This document shows, in pieces, positions 44,027-51,611 of a DNA stretch of 64,000 bases (position 1 is the first letter of the stretch; each line of letters opens with the position of its first letter). Made by a program: the position numbers and the translations under genes. The DNA comes from Verrucomicrobiota bacterium (GTDB taxonomy: Bacteria; Verrucomicrobiota; Verrucomicrobiia; CAIQCK01): the NCBI GenBank assembly GCA_016235595.1, contig JACRJX010000007.1:310001-374000 (forward strand). Direction: 5' to 3'. Below the pieces are notes generated by a model. The model was not told the DNA's origin and searched no databases. It saw only the letters and a program-made list of their open reading frames with translations.

Positions 44027-44043
44027 ATGTGGGTGACGAATGA
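44005..44043 (+). CDS. Leader ORF D, 12 codons, ATGA overlap with next gene
   Basis: ATG in the repeat tail, preceded by GAGAGG, encodes MRRVGEEDVGDE. Its TGA overlaps the ATG of the downstream gene (ATGA at 44040-44043), the standard arrangement for translational coupling. Confidence 0.5.
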   Translation: MRRVGEEDVGDE

Positions 44044-44447
44044 TATTTAGGCTTCTCATGCGCAGAAAGACACGTGACCAGTTTTACCTGCTTTCTCTCG
44101 CCGTGCTATCAATGCTGGCGTTTATCACTGGAGTTAGTGGTTACTCATCAAGCCAAGGAATTACGCACTATCAAGGTTGGGAACGCTTAAGTCCGCTTCT
44201 GGCATCTGTATTCTTTTTTGCCTGGTTTATCGGACTTCGCAAACGTCTTGTTTGGGGTTGGTATATCGGATGTGTGCTCTTGTTCAGCGTGCCGGTGCTT
44301 ATCTTTACCCACGGCTTCCTGAAATTCTTGGAACAGCCTACCACCCCCTTCGGCTGGTTGATCTTGATTTCCGAGACGCTTGTCGCGTTGATGAGTTTCC
44401 TTTTTTGCAAGAGGTGGTGGCTTCCTAAAAAGCAAGAGTTTCAATGA
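44040..44447 (+). CDS. Small membrane protein of repeat locus II (four helices)
   Basis: 135 residues with four hydrophobic segments (about residues 15-34, 50-66, 70-90 and 104-122), separated by basic loops (MRRKTRDQF, GLRKRLVWGW) and ending KRWWLPKKQEFQ. No family recognised and no similarity to the other three locus proteins apart from size and membrane character. Starts in an ATGA overlap with the repeat-encoded leader ORF. AT-richer than the flanking chromosome. Confidence 0.65.
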   Translation: MIFRLLMRRKTRDQFYLLSLAVLSMLAFITGVSGYSSSQGITHYQGWERLSPLLASVFFFAWFIGLRKRLVWGWYIGCVLLFSVPVLIFTHGFLKFLEQPTTPFGWLILISETLVALMSFLFCKRWWLPKKQEFQ

Positions 44448-44582
44448 CGCCGCCACTCGGGTTGCAACCATAATCCCTGATCCTTCCTTCGCGTCTATCT
44501 GCGCCCCTCTTCGTCTCTGCGTTTAGAAGCCGTCCTTTCAACGCAGAGCGCGTCCGGAGGCCGCGCTCCACCTTGGATTGCA
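44448..44582. repeat. Boundary region of repeat locus II
   Basis: Contains CCTTCCTTCGCG...CCCCTCTTCGTCTCTGCGTTTAGAA (44482-44530), closely matching the boundary motif of locus I in the same orientation relative to the small genes. A second repeat-like string (CGCGTCCGGAGGCCGCGCTC) follows. No gene. Confidence 0.65.
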
Positions 44583-46229
44583 TCAATAACCGGCGGAGTT
44601 CGAGCGAGGCTTCGACTCGTGCGAGGGCGGGGAGGGCTGGCTGACCATGTCCATGATCTCGGCGTCGTTTCGGACGGCGGGGGGGATGGCTTCTTCGCGG
44701 ATCATGCGGACGGCGGATACGCCTTCGATGGGGCATTTGGTTTCGCAGATGCCGCAGCCGATGCAGAGGCTCCAGACGATGTAGGGCCGCTTGACGATGA
44801 CGCGTTGTTTGGTGACGGGGTGGGCGACTTCGACGTCTTTGAAGCGGATGGCTTTTTCGGGCAGCGGACAGTGTTCTTCGCAGGTGATGCAGGATTCGGG
44901 TTTGATGAACGGGATGCAGAGCTTCTTGTCGAACACGGCTCTGGCCATGATGAACTTTTGTTTTTCGGCGAGCGGCAGCAGGGCGATGGCGCCGGTGGGG
45001 CAGACCTGGGCGCAGAGAGTGCAGTTGTATTCGCAGTAGCCGATGCGTCCCATGAACCGCGGCGAGAACGCGCCATCCAAGCCGGCCTCGAACAGAACCG
45101 GTTGCAGGGCGTTGGTGGGGCAGACCTTCATGCATTCGGCGCAGCGGACGCAGAGGTCGAGGAAGTCCGGCTCGTGCAGCGCGCCGGGCGGGCGGACGAG
45201 GTCCGGCGGCAGACGATGGGCGGCGGGCAATGCTTTGGAAACCAGCGGCAGCGCCATGCCGGTGACGACGGAGCCGAGGAAGAGACGGCGCGACGGTTCA
45301 AACGGCGCGGGCGCGGTCTTGGGTTTGTCGAAGGTGAATTTCGGCAGGTTCACCGGGCATTCGTCGAGGCAGTCGAGGCAGAGATTGCAGGATTCGGGTT
45401 GCAGGCGGCCTTGTTCATCGAACGCGCCCATCCGGCAGCGAGTGTTGTAGGTGGTCTCGGCTTTGCAACGGCCGCAGGCGCGCGCGGGGAAGCGCCGCAG
45501 TAGCGAGAAGTGGGCGAAGATGCCGAGCAGTGCGCCGGCGGGGCAGAGATTGCGGCACCAGAAGCGCCGCTCGACAAATTCCAGCGCGAAGACGGCGACG
45601 AGGATGGCGAAGGAGACGATGGAGAAGACGAACGAGTTCTGCTGGAAGGGCAGGAGGCGAGTCTTCAGAAAGGCATAGATCGGCTCAGTGATGTTGGAGA
45701 CCGATTCGGGTGCGTGCTGATAGAGCAGGGTGAACGGCGCAGTGACGGCGCGGTTCATCCACGGGTCCACCGCCACGGCCATGCCGCGCACGAGGATGGA
45801 GAACGGGTCGAGGTAACCAATGACCTGGCAGCTAAAGACGGCGCTGACGAGCACGACGCCGAGCAGGAAGTATTTCACAGTGCGCCAGTGACGGCTGGGC
45901 GGCGAGGCATTTCTGGAAATCACGCGACTGGCGCCATCGAGCAGCGTGCCGAGCGGGCAGACCCAGCCGCAAAAGAAGCGGCCGAGCACGAGCGTGAGCG
46001 CAAGGGTCACAAGCGCGGGCCACAGCACGGCGATGAACTTCGCGCCAGCGAGCACGGCGGACGCGGCCACGAGCGGGTCGAGGCGGAAGAGGATGTTTGC
46101 GCCGTAGGCGATGCTGCCGCTGCCGTCGCTCTCCGTTTTCCGAAACAGCCAGAGGAAGATAAAAAGGCAGATGAGCTGTGCGGCCCGCCGCCACCACTTC
46201 CACGGAATATGTGGCAGACGGAAGTTCAC
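44583..46229 (-). CDS. Membrane polyferredoxin (NapH/RdxA-like, multiple 4Fe-4S motifs)
   Basis: 548 residues. About five membrane helices in the first 225 residues carry the NapH-type motifs CGWVCPLG and CRNLCPAG. Four or more ferredoxin clusters follow: CNLCLDCLDECP, CVRCAECMKVCP, CTLCAQVCP, CITCEEHCP and CIGCGICETKCP. Between them lies PSRRLFLGSVVTG, a twin-arginine-like signal before the second soluble part. Such proteins pass electrons from the quinone pool to soluble or periplasmic partners. The DUF362 gene lies upstream on the same strand, a common pairing, but here separated by an XRE regulator gene. Confidence 0.9.
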   Translation of the reverse strand: MNFRLPHIPWKWWRRAAQLICLFIFLWLFRKTESDGSGSIAYGANILFRLDPLVAASAVLAGAKFIAVLWPALVTLALTLVLGRFFCGWVCPLGTLLDGASRVISRNASPPSRHWRTVKYFLLGVVLVSAVFSCQVIGYLDPFSILVRGMAVAVDPWMNRAVTAPFTLLYQHAPESVSNITEPIYAFLKTRLLPFQQNSFVFSIVSFAILVAVFALEFVERRFWCRNLCPAGALLGIFAHFSLLRRFPARACGRCKAETTYNTRCRMGAFDEQGRLQPESCNLCLDCLDECPVNLPKFTFDKPKTAPAPFEPSRRLFLGSVVTGMALPLVSKALPAAHRLPPDLVRPPGALHEPDFLDLCVRCAECMKVCPTNALQPVLFEAGLDGAFSPRFMGRIGYCEYNCTLCAQVCPTGAIALLPLAEKQKFIMARAVFDKKLCIPFIKPESCITCEEHCPLPEKAIRFKDVEVAHPVTKQRVIVKRPYIVWSLCIGCGICETKCPIEGVSAVRMIREEAIPPAVRNDAEIMDMVSQPSPPSHESKPRSNSAGY

Positions 46230-46290
46230 GCGATTCTCGGCTGCTCAGCGGGACGACGGTTCGTTATGGCGCACTTGTCAGGCTGTATTC

Positions 46291-46734
46291 TCATTGGCTC
46301 TCCATGAATCTGTGCCAATCCACTTCCAGCTCGCGGCAGATGTTCATGATGCCGTCGATGGAGTAATCGTGTCTGAACCTCGCTGGGTCGTCGAGGCTCT
46401 TGGCGACAGACCAACCCGCTGCCTCCTCGAACTGCGCGATCGTGATGCCGCGCAAGCGACAGTGCTGACGGACAAGTACCGCTATTTCGTTGGAGGACAG
46501 AGGCGGCGAGACCATCTCGAAACCGAACAGATATCGTGGCTGAATACCGAGCACTCCACAAAACCTCTGAACGTCGGCGACCGAGTAATTGCTTCCGATC
46601 TCGTCTTCGTGAGTCTCGATATCCCAAATGTGCGATCCAGAAATCCCCATCATGCATGCTGCCTCGTCGTGAGAAAGACCGGCTCGCTCGCGCGCTTCGC
46701 GGAACCGTGTAGAGATGGAAACAGTGGAATTCAC
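46291..46734 (-). CDS. XRE-family transcriptional regulator
   Basis: 147 residues (GTG start at 46734). The N-terminal HTH reads ISTRFREARERAGLSHDEAA, then MMGISGSHIWDIETHEDEI, a Cro/C1-type domain. The second half (SNEIAVLVRQHCRLRGITIA and FEEAAGWSVAKSLDDP) looks like another helical, HTH-like segment. No sensing domain recognised. It lies between the polyferredoxin and DUF362 genes on their strand and could regulate them, or may have been inserted between them. Confidence 0.82.
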   Translation of the reverse strand: MNSTVSISTRFREARERAGLSHDEAACMMGISGSHIWDIETHEDEIGSNYSVADVQRFCGVLGIQPRYLFGFEMVSPPLSSNEIAVLVRQHCRLRGITIAQFEEAAGWSVAKSLDDPARFRHDYSIDGIMNICRELEVDWHRFMESQ

Positions 46735-46784
46735 AACGCACGTCCGATGCTGCCTGACAACGATGGCAACAGCGCGGTGTTGTG

Positions 46785-47741
46785 TTACACCTTGACGATC
46801 TTGACCTTGTTGAGGTCCATCTGGCCGAGGCCCATCTCGAACGCGGCGCGCGTTATTTCCAATTCGTCGGGCTTCATGCCGAAGAGTGTGCTGGCGTAGG
46901 CGTCAGCAGCGACGGTGTCGGCGGAGGCGAACAAGGTATGGAGTTCCTTCACGTCGTCGAGCTTGCCGCCGCTGGGGCCGTTGCGAAGCAGGATGCGCGT
47001 GGCGTCCATGATGGTCAGGGCCGGCCGCAGGACGGTGTTGAGGTCCACAACCTTCTGGCTGATGCCTTGGTGAAGCTGGCCGCGCTTGCCGCCGAGGACG
47101 CCCATGATGTTCTTCAAGCCCAGCGTGAGACGGGTGAGCTTGTGGTCCTTGGCGATGGGCATGTTGATATAGCAGTCGGCGCTGATCGCGTCCTTATAGA
47201 AGTCCCACTCGGTGACACTCCTGCCCTTCTGAACCTTGACCGGCACGAACTTGCGGTCGTCCACGAAAGAGCAGGTGATGCGCGGGTCCTTCAGCGACTC
47301 GATGGCGGCGGGCGTGCCACAACTGGCGTAGCAGAGGCGCATGTCCTGGCAGGTGCGGTCGAAGATCATGACCTTGGACGCGCCGGCGCTGATGCAGAGT
47401 TTGGCCATCGCCTTGACGAGCAACGGATGGGTGTTGGCGGCCTGCTCGGGTTTGCGGTCCCAGGACATGTTGGGTTTGATGACGACGCGAGCACCCTTCT
47501 TGACGAAAGGGGCGATGCCGCCGAGCGGTTCGAGCACTTTGGAGAGGAGCGCCTCGTAGTCGGTGCCTTTGCCCACGGAAAGGAGCGGCTCGGCCGTGGC
47601 GGCGTTGAGCGACTGCGGGAAAACCTGGAAGATCGGCGGCGCGGCGAGAAGACCGGCGGACCATGCGGTGAGCTGACCGATGAACTGGCGGCGGTTGGAC
47701 GTGACGCTTTGCGAAACGGCTGAAACACATGCTTTTTTCAT
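46785..47741 (-). CDS. DUF362 domain protein with Tat-like leader
   Basis: 318 residues with SNRRQFIGQLTAW (residues 14-26), a twin-arginine leader. DUF362 features: ARVVIKPNMSWDRKPEQAAN (about 85), FDRTCQDMRLCYASCG, YINMPIAKDHKLTRLTLGLKN and MGVLGGKRGQLHQ, ending with ADTVAADAYASTLFG. Family members are thought to carry iron-sulfur or redox functions and often sit beside polyferredoxins. Shine-Dalgarno AAGGA 9 nt upstream. It and the polyferredoxin may form a periplasmic electron-transfer pair (inference). Confidence 0.88.
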   Translation of the reverse strand: MKKACVSAVSQSVTSNRRQFIGQLTAWSAGLLAAPPIFQVFPQSLNAATAEPLLSVGKGTDYEALLSKVLEPLGGIAPFVKKGARVVIKPNMSWDRKPEQAANTHPLLVKAMAKLCISAGASKVMIFDRTCQDMRLCYASCGTPAAIESLKDPRITCSFVDDRKFVPVKVQKGRSVTEWDFYKDAISADCYINMPIAKDHKLTRLTLGLKNIMGVLGGKRGQLHQGISQKVVDLNTVLRPALTIMDATRILLRNGPSGGKLDDVKELHTLFASADTVAADAYASTLFGMKPDELEITRAAFEMGLGQMDLNKVKIVKV

Positions 47742-47813
47742 ATGAGCTATCCTTTGCAGGCGTGCAGACTATGCCATGTCTTTGTTCAAGACAAGCGATT
47801 CCAAAAGCGTCCG

Positions 47814-49106
47814 TTATTCGTGCCTCAGCGCTTCGATGGGGCTGAGATTGGCGGCGCGGGAGGCGGGATAGAGGCCGAAGACGATGCCGGTCAAGCCGGA
47901 GATGCCGAAGGCCAATGTGAGCGACCAGAGAGTAACAATCGTCGGCATCTTGGCGAAGTGAGACACAAGCAACGGCACAAGAACGCCGACCGCCACCCCG
48001 ATGACACCGCCGCCGAGAGAGAGCACGACGGTTTCCACCAGGAACTGGGTGATGATGTCCTTCTTGCGCGCGCCAAGGGCGCGGCGAACACCGATCTCAC
48101 GGGTGCGTTCGGTGACGGTGGCGAGCATGATGTTCATGATGCCGATGCCGCCGACCAGCAGCGAGATGGCGGCGATGGAGCCGAGGACAACGTTGAAAGT
48201 GCGCTTGGTCTCTTCGGCCTCGCGCAGCAACTGCAGCGGCACGATGATCTCGTAGTCTTTCTTCTCGTGAAAATGGCGCAGCATCGCCTCGATGTCCTGC
48301 TCGGCGGGTTCGATCGCGTCGGTGTCGACCATTTGCAGGATGATTCGGTGGAGTTGCACGCGCTCGGCCTCGAAGCTGCCGGCAGAACGGCGAAAGATCG
48401 TTTCGCCAAAACGGCTGCGCGCACAGGAGAGCGGGATGTAGAGATTGTTGTCGAGCGCCTTGCCGCTGTCTGCCGCGCCGGCTCCGGGGCGTTTATCAAT
48501 CGAGGATTTTTCTCTCACCAGACCCACGACGCGGTAGTAGCCCGTGCCGACACGCACTTCCTCATCGAGTGGATCTTGGAACGGGAACAACTGGCTGGCC
48601 AGGCTGATGGTCATGGCGCAGACGTTATCCGTGTGAATTTCGTCATTCTGGGTGAGGAACCTGCCGCGCACCAATTCCAACCCGGTGATCGGCAAGTAGG
48701 AGGGATGGGTGCCGATGATTTGGCTGGGAACATTGAAGCGGTTAAAGCGGACGCTTTCGCGGATGATGCGCATGGGCAATATGTACTGGAGGCCGGAGAG
48801 GGTCGTCTGCAGCCGGCCAGCGTCGGAATAGGTCAGGCCATATTCGCTGACGCGGCTGCGGCCACGACTGCCCACGACGCTGTCTTCGTCGGGTTTGACG
48901 CTGTTGATGATGATGTTGTTGCTGCCGAGGGCCTTGATTCGTTGCTGGGCTGCGTAGGAAGCGCCTTCGCCGATGGCGAGCATGGCGATGACGGAGCAAA
49001 CACCAAAGATGATGCCCAGCATGGTCAAGGCGGTGCGGAGCTTGTGGAGCAGCAAGCTCTTGATGCCCAGATGAACGGTCAGGAGAATGGCGGGTGCGTT
49101 GATCAT
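47814..49106 (-). CDS. MacB-type ABC transporter permease
   Basis: 430 residues. Four membrane helices in the MacB/FtsX pattern: one at residues 20-45 (LRTALTMLGIIFGVCSVIAML) and three in the last 150 residues, including VVLGSIAAISLLVGGIGIMNIML and the TREIGVRRALGARKKDI loop. A large periplasmic domain separates them. Start overlaps the ATPase stop by 4 nt. Last gene of a four-gene operon (TolC, adaptor, ATPase, permease) coding for a tripartite exporter of peptides, antibiotics or lipids. Confidence 0.93.
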   Translation of the reverse strand: MINAPAILLTVHLGIKSLLLHKLRTALTMLGIIFGVCSVIAMLAIGEGASYAAQQRIKALGSNNIIINSVKPDEDSVVGSRGRSRVSEYGLTYSDAGRLQTTLSGLQYILPMRIIRESVRFNRFNVPSQIIGTHPSYLPITGLELVRGRFLTQNDEIHTDNVCAMTISLASQLFPFQDPLDEEVRVGTGYYRVVGLVREKSSIDKRPGAGAADSGKALDNNLYIPLSCARSRFGETIFRRSAGSFEAERVQLHRIILQMVDTDAIEPAEQDIEAMLRHFHEKKDYEIIVPLQLLREAEETKRTFNVVLGSIAAISLLVGGIGIMNIMLATVTERTREIGVRRALGARKKDIITQFLVETVVLSLGGGVIGVAVGVLVPLLVSHFAKMPTIVTLWSLTLAFGISGLTGIVFGLYPASRAANLSPIEALRHE

Positions 49107-49855
49107 AGCACCGGTGGCTCATCGACGGAGTCGTGCTCCAGTTCTTCGACCACGTGTTGGAGCGTGCGCTGGTGGATTTCGTGGTCAATGGCGCCGTCTT
49201 TCATGTGGAGCACACGGTGGGCGCGTTCGGCGACTTCCTCGCCATGGGTGACCAGCACGATGGTCTTGCCCTCGGCGTTGAGCTTGTCGAGCAGGTTCAG
49301 GATTTCCGTGCCGGTGGCGGAGTCGAGGTTGCCGGTGGGCTCGTCAGCGAGGATCATCAATGGGTCGTTGACCAGCGAACGCGCGATGGCGACGCGTTGC
49401 TGCTGGCCGCCGGAAAGCTCCTTGGGACGATGATGCAGACGGTGGCCGAGGCCGACCAGTTCAGCGAGTTTCACGCAATGGTCGAAGCACTCGTTCATGT
49501 CGCGGCCCTGATAGAACAGGGGAACATGGATGTTCTCGATGACACTGAGTTGGTCAATGAGGTTGTAGGATTGGAAAATGAAGCCGAGCCGCTTGCCGCG
49601 CACGGCGGACAACTGGTCGTCGTCCATCTTCGAAACGTCCTCGCCGCCGAGGTAGTAGGCGCCGGCGCTGGGCCGGTCGAGGCAGCCGAGGAGATTGAGC
49701 ATGGTGGACTTGCCGGAGCCGGACGGTCCCATGATGGCCACGTAGGAGCCGGCCTGGATGTCGAGGCTCACGCCACGCAGGGCGTGGACTTTGATGGCGC
49801 CCAGATCGTAGGTCTTCTCCAACCCTTCGAGCCTTATGATCGGGCTGCTGCTCAT
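49103..49855 (-). CDS. MacB/LolD-type ABC ATPase
   Basis: 250 residues. Walker A IMGPSGSGKSTMLNLLG (residues 42-58), Q-loop FIFQSYNLIDQL, signature ELSGGQQQRVAIARSLV, Walker B LMILADEPTGNLD and switch His in IVLVTHGEEVA. The signature and Walker B match the MacB/LolD subgroup, which works with FtsX-type permeases. Overlaps both neighbours by 4 nt (ATGA), as expected for a tightly coupled complex. Confidence 0.95.
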   Translation of the reverse strand: MSSSPIIRLEGLEKTYDLGAIKVHALRGVSLDIQAGSYVAIMGPSGSGKSTMLNLLGCLDRPSAGAYYLGGEDVSKMDDDQLSAVRGKRLGFIFQSYNLIDQLSVIENIHVPLFYQGRDMNECFDHCVKLAELVGLGHRLHHRPKELSGGQQQRVAIARSLVNDPLMILADEPTGNLDSATGTEILNLLDKLNAEGKTIVLVTHGEEVAERAHRVLHMKDGAIDHEIHQRTLQHVVEELEHDSVDEPPVL

Positions 49856-51597
49856 GGCGACGGGACGGATGTTTTGACGGTGGAAATCACTCTGTTGGTG
49901 GCAGGTGCAATTCGACTGACAGTGGCCAACGCAGGTTCCAGTTGAAGGCCTTGCAGCGATGCCCGTGGTTTGGATGTCTGCGGCTTGGCGCCTTTGGTGG
50001 TGGACTTGCGTTTCTTGGCCGTGCCCTTGCGGTCGGCTTCATATTCTTCGGAGGCTACGATCGAGCCGGACATATCAATCTGATCGGATTCGGCCAGCAA
50101 CGGTGCCAGCAGCACACTATCGCCTTCCTTCAGGCCGGACCTGATTTCGATGAACTTGTCGCTGTAGAGGCCTCTTTCGACTGTAATGGGCTTGGCATCT
50201 TTCCCGAAGCAGACTTGCTCGCCTTTGACCGAGGTGACCGCCTGCAAAGGCACGGCCAACACATCGTGGAGGTTGGTGATGATCACTTCCGCTCGTCCCG
50301 AGACGCCGGGTTTGAGTTCCGGCGGCAACGCGTCTTCGATCAACACCTCGGTGAGGTAGACCTTGAGCGTTGGGTTGTAGTAACGGCTGGAGGAATCCGG
50401 CAGCACGGCCACCTTGTGAACACGGCCCTGCAACCGCAGGTCCGGCATCGAGTCAATCGTGATATAGGCGGACAACCCCGGTCGAATCTTGGTGATATGC
50501 GACTCATGCACCCGGATTTCGATGACCATTTGGCTGACGTTGGGCAGTTTGATGATTTCCTGCCGATACCGGATGGAAGCGCCTTCCTCGATCAAGACGC
50601 TGGAATAAGAGCCGGCGGTGCTGGAACTGTAAACCACCAGGCCCTCGGAGGGCGCTTTGATGGTGCACAGAGCCATCTGCTTCTTCAGTTCGTCGAACCG
50701 TTCCTGCTGCAACTCGAGCATTCTCCGGCGCGAGGCCAGGTCCGCTTCGGACTGGGCGAGCTGGCCTGAGGATCGCTGCTTCAACCGTTCGAGTTCTTTT
50801 TCATACGATTCGACATAGGCTTCCAACAGGCGCCGTCTCTTGGGGTAATCATACTTCAACAGCAGATTCTTCGCATCCTTGGCCTGCTCCAGCGCGACCT
50901 GCTTTTGCTTCACAGCCAGGCTGTCGGCTTGCATCTCTGACTTGGTCGCGTAGCCCTTCTTCTGCAGCACGAGCGTCCAGTCCAGCCGATCCTTGCTCCG
51001 CTCCAAATCCTGTGCGAGGAGCGTAATCTTGCTTTCTGCGTCGTTCTTCAACTGCGGCCAGTCGCCTTCGATGTATTTTTCCAGATCGGACCTGGCGAAC
51101 TCGATCTTCATCTCGCCGTCCTTGATGTTGCTTTCGGTAAGGCTCTTCTGGATGGCGAGGGCTTGCGTTGCTTGCAGAAGCGCGAAACGGCTGTTCTCAA
51201 GCGTGATCTCCTGTGAATCGAGACTGTCCTTGATCTGGCTCGAGTCGAGTTGCACCAGCACTTCACCCTTGTGAACGTAGGTCCCCTCGGGGACGATGCT
51301 GATGATCTTGGTCATCGTTTCGACTTCGGAGCGGATGGACGACTCGGCCAGTGCCCGCAGCGTGCCGCCTTCGACAATCGAAATGAGGAGATCGCCGCGC
51401 TTGACGGTGTAGAATGTGCGTTGGACGACATTGCTGTGCGTCACGCTGTTGCCGAGCCACAGCATCAACACCAGCAGGGCCGAAGCTGCTCCCGCTGCCC
51501 ACCGCGGGTGCTGCTGGCACCATTGCCAGACCTTGCCCACGACGGGTTTGCCTTTCAACCAGCGATCCAATAAGGCACGCAACGAGTCCAATGTCAT
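49852..51597 (-). CDS. MacA-like periplasmic adaptor with long coiled coil
   Basis: 581 residues. One N-terminal membrane helix (residues 33-50) is followed by the lipoyl half IISIVPEGTYVHKGEVLVQL (about 93), an unusually long coiled coil (110-310) and the second lipoyl half LCTIKAPSEGLVVYSS, then beta-barrel and proximal domains (VSGRAEVIITNLHDVLAVPL). The end is basic (KGTAKKRKSTTKGAKPQ). Longer than MacA (about 370). Bridges the permease to TolC. The stop overlaps the ATPase start by 4 nt. Confidence 0.92.
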   Translation of the reverse strand: MTLDSLRALLDRWLKGKPVVGKVWQWCQQHPRWAAGAASALLVLMLWLGNSVTHSNVVQRTFYTVKRGDLLISIVEGGTLRALAESSIRSEVETMTKIISIVPEGTYVHKGEVLVQLDSSQIKDSLDSQEITLENSRFALLQATQALAIQKSLTESNIKDGEMKIEFARSDLEKYIEGDWPQLKNDAESKITLLAQDLERSKDRLDWTLVLQKKGYATKSEMQADSLAVKQKQVALEQAKDAKNLLLKYDYPKRRRLLEAYVESYEKELERLKQRSSGQLAQSEADLASRRRMLELQQERFDELKKQMALCTIKAPSEGLVVYSSSTAGSYSSVLIEEGASIRYRQEIIKLPNVSQMVIEIRVHESHITKIRPGLSAYITIDSMPDLRLQGRVHKVAVLPDSSSRYYNPTLKVYLTEVLIEDALPPELKPGVSGRAEVIITNLHDVLAVPLQAVTSVKGEQVCFGKDAKPITVERGLYSDKFIEIRSGLKEGDSVLLAPLLAESDQIDMSGSIVASEEYEADRKGTAKKRKSTTKGAKPQTSKPRASLQGLQLEPALATVSRIAPATNRVISTVKTSVPSP

Positions 51598-51611
51598 GAC
51601 ATGCTTTCTAT

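Noticed and set aside
47742..49433. 563-residue plus-strand open frame
   Set aside because: It is the antisense shadow of the MacB-type permease and ATPase genes, which have full motifs and operon overlaps; the plus-strand product is Asp/Ala/Gly-rich without any motif.
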